12,461 nucleotides of DNA from an uncultured Collinsella sp. GTDB taxonomy: Bacteria > Actinomycetota > Coriobacteriia > Coriobacteriales > Coriobacteriaceae. The stretch lies in NCBI GenBank assembly GCA_902494855.1, contig CABUVC010000031.1, forward strand, positions 1-12,461. The letters run 5' to 3'. The notes under the pieces were generated by a model that saw only the letters and a list, made by a program, of their open reading frames with translations, did no database searches and was not told the DNA's origin. Shown here piece after piece: positions 5,400 through 12,461 of the stretch (position 1 is the stretch's first letter; every line of letters begins with the position of its first letter). The position numbers and the translations under genes are program-made.

Positions 5400-6449
5400 C
5401 TAAACGAACCGTACCCCGAATCCGCGTTTGATGAACGGCAGCAGCTCCATTGCCTCGGGCGTGATATGACCCGCAACGTTCATGCGCTCGTCACCGGGAA
5501 GATCGACCCGCGCAATCTCAAGCTCGCCTTCGTAGCGCCCATAGCCGCTATTGCTCACAGCGATCGACCCCGTCTTTCGTGACAGGCCGGCACCGGCATC
5601 CATCGGCACGGAATCCGGCTTAAGCGTCGTACGCGACTCCTGAGACCTAAAGATGAGGACACTCGAGTCGGGCCGGTCGTGATGAATCTGCCCGCGCACA
5701 TAGGCATAACCGGGCTCAAGCTCGCATTGCAGGTCCACGTATCCGGCGGAAACTTGAGCAAACTGCGCCCAGCCCGCATCGGAAAGATCGGGGTCGCCGA
5801 CCAACACAATGTCGCAATCGGCGCCATGTGCAAGCTCAAGCATATTGAGAGCAACCTTTAACGCGCGACCGCGCTGCGCCTCGACCGTCGGCAGTCCCTC
5901 GAATACTGGCCCGCGAACGTTAGCATCACCCGGCACAAAAGCCATGATTTCGAATCCAAGCGCCGCAAGACGAAGATTCACCCGAGCAATGTCCTCCAGA
6001 GCTAAACCGGTATAAGGCTTGGGGTAAAAATTGTGGCAGGCGGCAAAACGAGTCACATCGGCACCGGCCTCACGCCACGATGCGATTTCATCAGAACTCA
6101 CCGTCGATGCATTGACCACAATGCGAAATACACCGGACAGCTCCGCGACCCGCTGGGCGCTAAAGCCATAGTCCAAACGAAGGTATTCCAACCCCAGATC
6201 GCGCAGGTCCTCGATGCGCTCAAGCCCGAGCAAATCGCACGTGCGAGGCCCCACATCGGCAATGAGCGCAATGCCGCGGGCGGAAAGCAGCGACAGCACA
6301 TGACGGACCTTATCGGCATACGCCGCTCCCCCATCCTCGGGAATATGCAGCGAGGTGAACACATAGCGCGCACCCGCCGCGGCACCACGCTCAATTGTCC
6401 GCTCAATATCCTGCAGAGGGCTGGAAAGATAAATCGAAATACCCGTTTT
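5400..6449 (-). CDS. mupG: MupG-type 6-phospho-N-acetylmuramidase (DUF871 family)
   Basis: Intracellular glycosidase that, in the characterised Staphylococcus enzyme, splits MurNAc-6-phosphate-GlcNAc into MurNAc-6-phosphate and GlcNAc. About 350 residues. An N-terminal TIM-barrel-like region opens with GISIYLSS and includes CHNFYPKPYTGL and the RGPVFEGLPTVE loop, both characteristic of this family. A C-terminal beta-rich, cyclophilin-like region runs from about residue 245 and ends KRGFGVRFV. The start codon is a GTG near 6452, with AAAGGAG nine bases upstream (the codon occupies 6450-6452). A strong terminator hairpin sits between murP and this gene with its U-tract touching the ribosome site, so expression is probably attenuated. 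The adjacent murP-murQ-murR genes support the assignment. Confidence 0.9.
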   Translation of the reverse strand, partial: KTGISIYLSSPLQDIERTIERGAAAGARYVFTSLHIPEDGGAAYADKVRHVLSLLSARGIALIADVGPRTCDLLGLERIEDLRDLGLEYLRLDYGFSAQRVAELSGVFRIVVNASTVSSDEIASWREAGADVTRFAACHNFYPKPYTGLALEDIARVNLRLAALGFEIMAFVPGDANVRGPVFEGLPTVEAQRGRALKVALNMLELAHGADCDIVLVGDPDLSDAGWAQFAQVSAGYVDLQCELEPGYAYVRGQIHHDRPDSSVLIFRSQESRTTLKPDSVPMDAGAGLSRKTGSIAVSNSGYGRYEGELEIARVDLPGDERMNVAGHITPEAMELLPFIKRGFGVRFV

Positions 6450-6468
6450 CACGCTTCAACGCTCCTTT

Positions 6469-6502
6469 AAAAAAGGCCGGCGGAGCAGTTAGCCCCGCCG
6501 GC
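6469..6502 (-). terminator. Strong terminator/attenuator between murP and mupG
   Basis: On the minus strand GCCGGCGGGG pairs with CTCCGCCGGC (one G-U wobble) around a seven-base loop, followed by C and UUUUUU. The U-tract (6474-6469) is directly followed by AAAGGAG (6468-6462), the ribosome site of mupG. Any transcript reaching mupG must read through this hairpin. Confidence 0.8.
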
Positions 6503-6534
6503 ACAACCATAGCATCAAGAAATCTGCCGCGCGC

Positions 6535-6561
6535 CGCGAGCCCTGAGCAACACGGCTCGCG
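6535..6561 (-). other. Hairpin just after the murP stop
   Basis: CGCGAGCC and GGCTCGCG form a perfect eight-pair stem with an 11-base loop, nine bases past the murP stop codon. No U-tract follows, so it is not a typical intrinsic terminator. It may protect the murP transcript 3' end or modulate the terminator further along. Confidence 0.45.
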
Positions 6562-6569
6562 ATATCAAA

Positions 6570-8000
6570 CTACTCGCCAAAGAACTCGTTGATCTTCTGC
6601 TCGTCGACACCGAAGAACCACGTCAGGACAAAGCCGGCGGCATAGGCAAGCAGCATAGCGGCAACGTAGCCGAGCTGCTGGCCAGGAACGACGATCAGCA
6701 GGCCAAACAGACCGGAAACGCCCTGAGAAACCGTGCCGATGTGAAGCAGCGCCGCGAGCGCGCCGCCAAATCCGGCACCCAGGCAGGCCGTCACAAACGG
6801 ACGAACGAGCGGCAGCGTAACAGCATACATCAGAGGCTCGCCCACACCCAGGATTCCAACGGGAATAGACTCTGCGACGTACTTCTTGAGCTTGGCGTTC
6901 TTGGTCTTAAAGTACAGCGCCAGACCGGCACCGACCTGACCGCCGCCAGCCATCATAAGGATGGGAAGCAGGTAATTGATACCCTTGGTAGCGCCGTCGG
7001 GATCGTTGAGCATAGCGTGGATCGGCGTGAGCGCCTGATGCAGGCCGACGGACACCAGCGGCAAGAAGCCTGCCGACAGGATATAGCCGCCCAGGACGCC
7101 CAGCTTCTCGAAGATAAAGGTCAAAACGCTAAAGATGGCAGTCGTCAGCCATGCGCCAACCGGCTGGATGACGAGCATCAGAGCAAAGGCGCCGATGATG
7201 AGCACCAGCAGCGGGGACAAGAACGTGTCGAGTGCGTTGGGCATAACCTTGCGAATCTGACGCTCCATCCAGGCAAAAAATGCGCCAGCGATGAGAGCCG
7301 CGATCATGCCGCCCGCTGCGGGGTTGTACTGCGCATTGGTGAGCGGCAGCAGAATGGCAGTGGCAGGATCGGCCGCGCCAGGCGCAAGCAGGGGCATGGC
7401 ACTGCTGGCGATACACATCATGCCGGCGATGCCGCCCAGCGCAGCGGAGCCACCAAACTCACGTGCCGCGTTATAGCCCACCAAGATGGGCAGATAGGCA
7501 AACAGGGCCCAGCCCATGGAACGAATGCCCTGGTACCACCACTCGCCTGCAAGCGCGCCTGCCGTCGAGACGTTGATGACGTTGCAGATACCGTTGATGA
7601 GGCCAGCCGCAATGATGCCGGGAAGCAGGGCGACGAAGACATTGGAAATCTTCTTGAGGAAGGCCTGAACCGGCTTAGACTCGTACTTGGCCTTCTGCGC
7701 GGCCTTGTTTGTGGCCGCAGCGTCAACCACGCTCTCGTCGGCAACGCCTTTCGCAAGGCCAGTGAGCTTGGAGAACTCCTCGAGCACCTTATTCACCTTG
7801 CCCGGACCCAGCACGATCTGCATCGTGTCGTCCTCGACCAGGCCCATCACGCCGTCGAGTGCCTTAATGCCCTCCGTGTCGACGTTGCCCGCGTCTTTGA
7901 CGGTCACGCGCAGGCGCGTCATGCACGCCGCGTTTGCGAGCACGTTGTCTTTACCGCCCAAAAGGTCCAGCAGCTTTTGAGCCAGCTCTTTGTTCGTCAT
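6570..8000 (-). CDS. murP: PTS transporter EIIBC, MurNAc type
   Basis: Phosphotransferase permease of 476 residues. An N-terminal EIIB domain (about 1-85) carries the phospho-accepting cysteine in N-A-A-C26-M-T-R-L-R-V. After a linker, an EIIC membrane domain runs from about residue 105 (LLPGIIAAGLI) to the end, with a long series of hydrophobic helices and the substrate-site-type GVGEPLMYAV. There is no EIIA domain, as in E. coli MurP, so it must borrow a glucose-type EIIA from elsewhere in the genome. MurNAc or MurNAc-GlcNAc as substrate is inferred from murQ, murR and mupG next door; domain content alone would also fit GlcNAc or sucrose permeases. AAGGAGG lies just upstream of the ATG at 8000. 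It is 57 bases after murQ with no terminator between them. Confidence 0.88.
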   Translation of the reverse strand: MTNKELAQKLLDLLGGKDNVLANAACMTRLRVTVKDAGNVDTEGIKALDGVMGLVEDDTMQIVLGPGKVNKVLEEFSKLTGLAKGVADESVVDAAATNKAAQKAKYESKPVQAFLKKISNVFVALLPGIIAAGLINGICNVINVSTAGALAGEWWYQGIRSMGWALFAYLPILVGYNAAREFGGSAALGGIAGMMCIASSAMPLLAPGAADPATAILLPLTNAQYNPAAGGMIAALIAGAFFAWMERQIRKVMPNALDTFLSPLLVLIIGAFALMLVIQPVGAWLTTAIFSVLTFIFEKLGVLGGYILSAGFLPLVSVGLHQALTPIHAMLNDPDGATKGINYLLPILMMAGGGQVGAGLALYFKTKNAKLKKYVAESIPVGILGVGEPLMYAVTLPLVRPFVTACLGAGFGGALAALLHIGTVSQGVSGLFGLLIVVPGQQLGYVAAMLLAYAAGFVLTWFFGVDEQKINEFFGE

Positions 8001-8057
8001 AACTCCTCCTTGTATTGGGTATCTCGTCTGGATGTCATATCAGCTCACGCCGCGCAC

Positions 8058-8981
<924 letters not shown>

Positions 8982-8991
8982 TTCATTCACC

Positions 8992-9843
8992 TCATCTTTC
9001 CTGTTTCTCGATGTAGTTTTGCTTAATGACATGCGTCGCCCGTTCGTAGTCGCTGGCAACGTAAGCAGCGTACAGGGCATCGACAACCATAAGCTGGGCC
9101 ATACGCGAAGCCATGGCACCGCTGCGGACCAAGGGCTCGCTCGCAGCGACGCCGAGCACGGCATCGGCCATGGTGGCAAGCTTGGATGATCCATCTACTT
9201 TGGTAACGGCCACAACGGGACAGTTGTGACGTTGAGCCTCGGCGGTGCAGTCCAGCACCTCTTGCGTCAAGCCCGAGTAGCTAAAGGCGATTGCCATATC
9301 GCCCTCATGCATGTTCTTGGCACACAAGAGCTGATCATGCCAGTCGTCGTACAGATGGCACTCTTTGTCGACACGCATGAGCTTTTGCGCCAGATCGTGC
9401 GCGACCAAACGAGAGGCACCGATACCGAACAGATTGACCGCGCGTGCCCGCTTAAGACGGGCCGCGCATCGCTCCAAGACGGTGTAATCGAGCGTTCGCG
9501 CCGTCGCTTCGATCGTGCGCACGTTGCTTTTCATCACCTTCCCCACGATACGTTCGACGCTGTCATCCATGGAGATGTCCTCGAGGGCAACGTCTTTCTT
9601 GTCACCCAAGAGCGCCAGCTCGGCAATCAGTTCGCGCTGGAACTCCTTGTAGCCCGCAAAACCCAAGCGCTTGCAAAAGCGCAAAATGCTCGAGGGCGAG
9701 GAGAACGTGGCATCGGCAAGACCGCGGACGGACAGCCCGACCACCTCGTGCGGATGAGCGCTTACATATGCGATGACATTGCGTTCCGCCGGGCTCGCGC
9801 TGAGCTCACGCTCGCGAAGCCGCAAAAGCAATCCGTTTGCCAT
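8992..9843 (-). CDS. murR: RpiR-family transcriptional regulator of MurNAc genes
   Basis: Regulator of 283 residues. An N-terminal HTH_6 domain (about 1-75) includes SSPSSILRFCKRLGFAGYKEFQREL, the recognition-helix region typical of RpiR proteins. A C-terminal SIS domain (about 120-255), with LFGIGASRLVAHDLAQKL and AFSYSGLTQEVL, binds a sugar phosphate, probably MurNAc-6-phosphate. I choose the ATG at 9843, which has GGAGG eight bases upstream; the in-frame GTG nine bases earlier overlaps that site. It is the first gene of the murR-murQ-murP set. An inverted repeat overlapping its likely promoter suggests autoregulation. The name murR is inferred from context. Confidence 0.9.
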   Translation of the reverse strand: MANGLLLRLRERELSASPAERNVIAYVSAHPHEVVGLSVRGLADATFSSPSSILRFCKRLGFAGYKEFQRELIAELALLGDKKDVALEDISMDDSVERIVGKVMKSNVRTIEATARTLDYTVLERCAARLKRARAVNLFGIGASRLVAHDLAQKLMRVDKECHLYDDWHDQLLCAKNMHEGDMAIAFSYSGLTQEVLDCTAEAQRHNCPVVAVTKVDGSSKLATMADAVLGVAASEPLVRSGAMASRMAQLMVVDALYAAYVASDYERATHVIKQNYIEKQER

Positions 9844-9888
9844 CTCAAACACCTCCGTTGAGAAGAATTAAAGACCAACGAACGATTC

Positions 9889-9917
9889 GTACCGGATATA
9901 AACAGCTTTTACGGTAC
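9889..9917 (-). promoter_or_regulatory. Probable murR promoter with overlapping inverted-repeat operator
   Basis: GTACCG (9889-9894) and CGGTAC (9912-9917) form a perfect inverted repeat separated by 17 bases. Between them, on the minus strand, TGTTTATAT (9904-9896) reads as an extended -10 box (TGn then TTATAT) with no good -35. A protein bound to the repeat would block the promoter. The predicted leader is about 45 bases. Confidence 0.5.
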
Positions 9918-9942
9918 ATTGTGCCGCATCGTGGCGCACAAA

Positions 9943-9966
9943 GGGCGAGCGTTCTACCGCTCGCCC
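9943..9966 (-). terminator. Probable terminator after the VanZ-family gene
   Basis: GGGCGAGCG pairs perfectly with CGCTCGCCC around a six-base loop. On the minus strand UUU follows, a short tail. It lies about 80 bases past the VanZ stop and separates it from murR. Confidence 0.55.
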
Positions 9967-10047
9967 CTCAAATCCGACCGCTCGGAAATACGCGCGACAC
10001 AAAATAATTCAACAAGATCGCATTATCAAAAACGGGCTTGTTACCGG

Positions 10048-10629
10048 CTAGCGCCTCGCATGGGCGCCGATCGGCCGAGTCGCATGGCGCACCAACACCG
10101 CTGCCAGCAATACCAGCAGCATCGCGGTGACATAGCCCGCAGCATCGAATCCTAAGTCGATAACGTCGAAATGCCTGCCGGGAACAAAGATCTTATGCAC
10201 CTGATCGCCAACGGAGCAGACGGCACAAAAGAGCAACACGGGCACGCAACGGGAGCATACGCTCCACGGACGCCTGGAAAAGCAAACCACGACCACCGAG
10301 GCGAACAATCCGACGAAGAAAAACTCTACGGTATGGGCAACGCGACGGACGTTCGTGCCCACCCACATGCGAATGGAAGCAAGTCGGCCAGACCGGACAT
10401 TCGAAGCAGCCGAATCGGTGCCCCCGGTCATCCCGTTCTCGGTCTGAGCTTCACCCGCGACATCGGCAGCCTGTACGCCCGTAGCTTGACCCTCCACCAC
10501 ACGCGCGGTGGACTCGCTCAGCAACGACGTCTCCACCGCATTTTGCTCCGTCAGCACCCAGATGCCCACCAGCGTTGCAGTAAACAGAACGATCGCGGTC
10601 CATCCGATTATTTGTTTTACGCGCGCCAA
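10048..10629 (-). CDS. VanZ-family membrane protein
   Basis: Protein of 193 residues with four predicted membrane helices (about 6-27, 101-117, 127-141, 163-181). VanZ marks are present: V-R-R-V-A-H-T-V-E-F (94-103) and D-Q-V-H-K-I-F-V-P-G-R (142-152) followed by D155, D158 and D162 at family spacing. VanZ itself gives low-level teicoplanin resistance; most relatives have no known role, and no other van genes are here. A hydrophilic, Ala/Gly/Thr-rich stretch of about 60 residues between helix 1 and helix 2 probably lies outside the cell. The start is taken as TTG at 10629, seven bases after an ideal AAAGGAGG; a more distal ATG at 10671 lies upstream of that site and is unlikely. Confidence 0.8.
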   Translation of the reverse strand: MARVKQIIGWTAIVLFTATLVGIWVLTEQNAVETSLLSESTARVVEGQATGVQAADVAGEAQTENGMTGGTDSAASNVRSGRLASIRMWVGTNVRRVAHTVEFFFVGLFASVVVVCFSRRPWSVCSRCVPVLLFCAVCSVGDQVHKIFVPGRHFDVIDLGFDAAGYVTAMLLVLLAAVLVRHATRPIGAHARR

Positions 10630-10712
10630 GGGCCTACCTCCTTTTTTGAATATCAGCGAGTGTAGCCCCAAATGACATCGTCACCGTATCAAAATTTGAA
10701 TCGCAACAGGAA

Positions 10713-10727
10713 GCGCCAAAGCGGCGC
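10713..10727 (-). terminator. Weak hairpin after the recombinase gene
   Basis: GCGCC and GGCGC pair around a five-base loop seven bases past the recombinase stop. On the minus strand only UU follows. A short stem with a poor tail, so it may only partly end the recombinase transcript before the VanZ gene. Confidence 0.3.
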
Positions 10728-10733
10728 AAACCC

Positions 10734-11339
10734 CTACCCCGCCTCGCGCATCCAGCGATCAAACGTCCCCACGCACACGCCCAGGCACTTTGCTGCCTGG
10801 CTGCGGGTAATATCGCCCGCCTCATAGCTATCCCGTACCAGATCAAACTGAGGAGGGCACGGCTTGCGAGGTCGACCGAAACGGACCCCTCGCGCCCGCG
10901 CCGCTGCAATTCCCTCCGCTTGGCGCCGATGGATATTCTCGCGCTCCACCTGCGCCACGTAGCTCAGCAGTTGCAGCACAATATCGGCAATCAGGGCATT
11001 AGTCACATCCGGCGTGCCGCTTGCCCTGGCGCGCGTGTCAAGCAATGGCATGTCCAACACCACAATGGCAACCCCGAGCTCCTTGGTAATGCGACGCCAT
11101 TCCTCAAGAATCTCGGAGTAATTACGACCAAGTCGGTCGATAGAAAGCACCACCAGCACGTCCCCGTCTCCCAGGACGTGCAGCAGCTCGCGATAGCGCG
11201 GTCGATCGAAGTCCTTGCCGCTCGCATGGTCGGCATAAATATTCGCCGAGCCCACGCCATAGGCGCCCAGCGCATCCAGCTGCCGATTAAGATTCTGATC
11301 GCGCGAACTCACCCGCGCATAACCATACACCGTCGCCAT
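10734..11339 (-). CDS. Serine recombinase (resolvase/invertase family)
   Basis: DNA-cutting site-specific recombinase of 201 residues, normal for small resolvases. The N-terminal catalytic domain has GYARVSS with nucleophile S11 and R9, the D68-R-L-G-R72 motif, and the long E-helix region YVAQVERENIHRRQAEGIAAA leading into RGVRFGRPRK. A C-terminal helix-turn-helix (about 175-198, ITRSQAAKCLGVCVGTFDRWM) binds DNA. All key catalytic residues I can check are intact. The start at 11339 fits the family N-terminus but has only a GGGG-type ribosome site. No transposase, terminal repeats or plasmid genes are nearby, so its target is unknown; repeated AACCTG-type motifs directly upstream are candidate binding sites. 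Confidence 0.92.
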   Translation of the reverse strand: MATVYGYARVSSRDQNLNRQLDALGAYGVGSANIYADHASGKDFDRPRYRELLHVLGDGDVLVVLSIDRLGRNYSEILEEWRRITKELGVAIVVLDMPLLDTRARASGTPDVTNALIADIVLQLLSYVAQVERENIHRRQAEGIAAARARGVRFGRPRKPCPPQFDLVRDSYEAGDITRSQAAKCLGVCVGTFDRWMREAG

Positions 11340-11358
11340 CTCATCCCCGCTTTCTTGT

Positions 11359-11418
11359 AAACCTGCCAAAAAGGGACAGGTTTATTTTGGTAGGTTTTAC
11401 CTCTCAAATAGCAGGTAA
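11359..11418. repeat. Cluster of AAACCTG-type motifs upstream of the recombinase gene
   Basis: AAACCTG (11359-11365) and CAGGTTT (11377-11383) form a perfect inverted repeat spanning 25 bases. Two further copies in the CAGGTTT orientation follow: TAGGTTT at 11391-11397 and CAGGTAA at 11412-11418. Their starts are 14 and 21 bases apart. The size of the first pair is close to a serine-recombinase site, and the cluster covers the expected promoter of the gene. Confidence 0.5.
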
Positions 11419-11455
11419 GCGGGCGGCCGAGCAGACGGCAAGGTAGCCATGATCC

Positions 11456-11491
11456 AAATGCGGAGGGCGGCCCCGAAAGACCGCCCTCCGC
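11456..11491 (-). terminator. Terminator after the RNase R gene
   Basis: GCGGAGGGCGG pairs perfectly over 11 bases with CCGCCCTCCGC around a ten-base loop, about 25 bases past the RNase R stop. On the minus strand it is followed by AUUUGG, a weak U-tract, but the stem is very strong. Confidence 0.65.
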
Positions 11492-11516
11492 TCTCCCGCC
11501 ATGAGTCGAGATTTGG

Positions 11517-12461
11517 CTAATGGATAAGCTTAAAGTCCAAGTGCCCACGCGTGGTATTGACGCGCGAGACCTCGATAATCACGCGCTGGCCCAGTTCATA
11601 GCGAGTCCCCGTGTCGGCGCCCGTCAGCGTAAGCGCGTCCTCGTCGAACTCGAACCACTCGTTGCCCAGGCTCTTGATCGAAACCAAGCCTTCGACCTGC
11701 GTCAGGTCCAAGCGCACAAAGAGACCCATGCTGCTAACCCACGAGACGGTTCCGGCATAGCGCTCGCCCAGACGGTCCTCATAGTACTGGGCAATCTTGA
11801 TCTTTTGCGTCGCATGGCTAGCGGCATCTGCCGCGCGCTCGGCATCGCTGCATGCGCGGCAGATCTGCGGCAGAATGCGCGGCAGCGACTCGCGCCCCTT
11901 GCCGATCAGCCGCGGCGTACGGACCAGGGCGTCCTTGCCGCCGAGCTGCTCATAGGCCAACTGCAGTTTGAGCACGCGGTGCACCACCAGATCGGGGTAG
12001 CGACGGATGGGACTCGTAAAGTGACAGTAGCACGGCGCGGCGAGCGCAAAGTGGCCCTCGTTGCGCGGCTTGTACAGTGCGCGCTGCATGCTGCGCAGAA
12101 GCAGCGTGTTGACGAGCGGTGCGTTGGCCGTACCGGCGGCAGCATCAACTGCAGCCTGTAGCTCATCGGGACTCCCCAGGGCGATACCGGCAGCACGGCG
12201 ATCGTCGATGATGCCTAGCTGCGCCAGCGCAACGGCGGCACCGTGCAGGCTATCGGGGCTCGGATCCTCATGCACGCGATAGCAGGCCTCGGTATCACGG
12301 TCTGCCAGCCACTCTGCAACGCACTCGTTGGCGAGTAGCATGGCTTCCTCGATAAGCGACGTGGCACACGAACGCTCACGCGCCACAATCTGCACGGGCA
12401 CTCCGTCCTCATCCAATAGAGCGCGAATCTCGGCCGTGTCAAAATCGACTGAGCCGCGGGC
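11517..12461 (-). CDS. rnr: Ribonuclease R, C-terminal part (gene continues off the window)
   Basis: The 3' part of an RNase II/R-family 3'-to-5' exoribonuclease; 314 residues are seen, with the frame open through the right edge (it begins ARGSVDFDTAEIRALLDEDG, a normal internal RNB-domain segment). The RNB-domain signature HFTSPIRRYPDLVVHRVLK is intact, and a C-terminal S1 RNA-binding domain starts near GERYAGTVSWVSSMGLFVRL and runs to VSRVNTTRGHLDFKL. The chain stops soon after S1 without the long Lys-rich tail of E. coli RNase R. The catalytic aspartates and cold-shock domains would lie beyond the window. RNase R works with SmpB/tmRNA in degrading faulty mRNA. The name RNase R rather than RNase II is inferred from the length and style of the domains seen. 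Confidence 0.92.
   Translation of the reverse strand, partial: ARGSVDFDTAEIRALLDEDGVPVQIVARERSCATSLIEEAMLLANECVAEWLADRDTEACYRVHEDPSPDSLHGAAVALAQLGIIDDRRAAGIALGSPDELQAAVDAAAGTANAPLVNTLLLRSMQRALYKPRNEGHFALAAPCYCHFTSPIRRYPDLVVHRVLKLQLAYEQLGGKDALVRTPRLIGKGRESLPRILPQICRACSDAERAADAASHATQKIKIAQYYEDRLGERYAGTVSWVSSMGLFVRLDLTQVEGLVSIKSLGNEWFEFDEDALTLTGADTGTRYELGQRVIIEVSRVNTTRGHLDFKLIH

Noticed and set aside
6439..6452. AAAACGGGT at the mupG start resembles part of the shared 14-base repeat core
   Set aside because: Only nine bases match, it is coding (Lys-Thr-Gly), and no inverted repeat flanks it.
10022..10043. TCAAAAACGGGCTTGTTAC near the VanZ stop looks a little like the mntH-side repeat
   Set aside because: The core has mismatches and no matching arm was found on the other side, so it cannot be called a copy.

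Overview
The window reads as chromosomal DNA of a high-GC, Gram-positive gut anaerobe. Codon use, strong AGGAGG-type ribosome sites, a split flavin reductase/rubredoxin pair, a MurNAc-recycling cassette and stand-alone VanZ and resolvase genes all suggest a member of the Coriobacteriia, most like Collinsella. This assignment is from memory of protein style, not from a search. Nothing resembles a phage, an insertion sequence or a CRISPR array. All gaps between genes are shorter than 300 bases.

Layout: a Nramp-type Mn/Fe transporter (108-1364, +) converges on a very short rubredoxin and a flavin reductase (both -). These are followed on the minus strand by smpB and a TPR-like gene whose end overlaps the smpB start. 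Next come tRNA-Glu(CTC) and tRNA-Gln(CTG) on the minus strand, with a clear promoter and terminator. A 136-residue protein of unknown role (4403-4813, +) converges on an ArsC/Spx-family gene (-). The central block, 5400-9843 on the minus strand, is a MurNAc catabolic cluster read in the order murR-murQ-murP-mupG: sensing, etherase, phosphorylating uptake, and 6-phospho-muramidase. It is followed leftward by the ArsC/Spx-family gene. The right part holds a VanZ-family membrane protein, a small serine recombinase and the 3' two-fifths or so of an RNase R gene that runs off the window, all on the minus strand.

How the genes work together: MurP brings in MurNAc or a MurNAc-containing disaccharide as the 6-phosphate. 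MupG splits the phosphorylated disaccharide. MurQ removes D-lactate to give GlcNAc-6-phosphate, and MurR (RpiR family) regulates the set. An inverted repeat overlaps the likely murR promoter. A strong terminator hairpin whose U-tract directly touches the mupG ribosome site suggests that mupG expression is limited or attenuated relative to murP. The rubredoxin and flavin reductase genes look like the two halves of the high-molecular-weight rubredoxin (Hrb) used by strict anaerobes to feed electrons to flavodiiron proteins. SmpB and RNase R are both trans-translation/RNA-quality-control proteins but sit in separate units here.

The most unusual signal is non-coding. The only two convergent gene junctions in the window (1365-1593 and 4814-4947) each hold a palindromic element. 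The two elements have different outer arms but share an identical 14-base core (GCTCAAAACGGGTC). This looks like a family of interspersed, arm-swapped palindromes used at gene ends.
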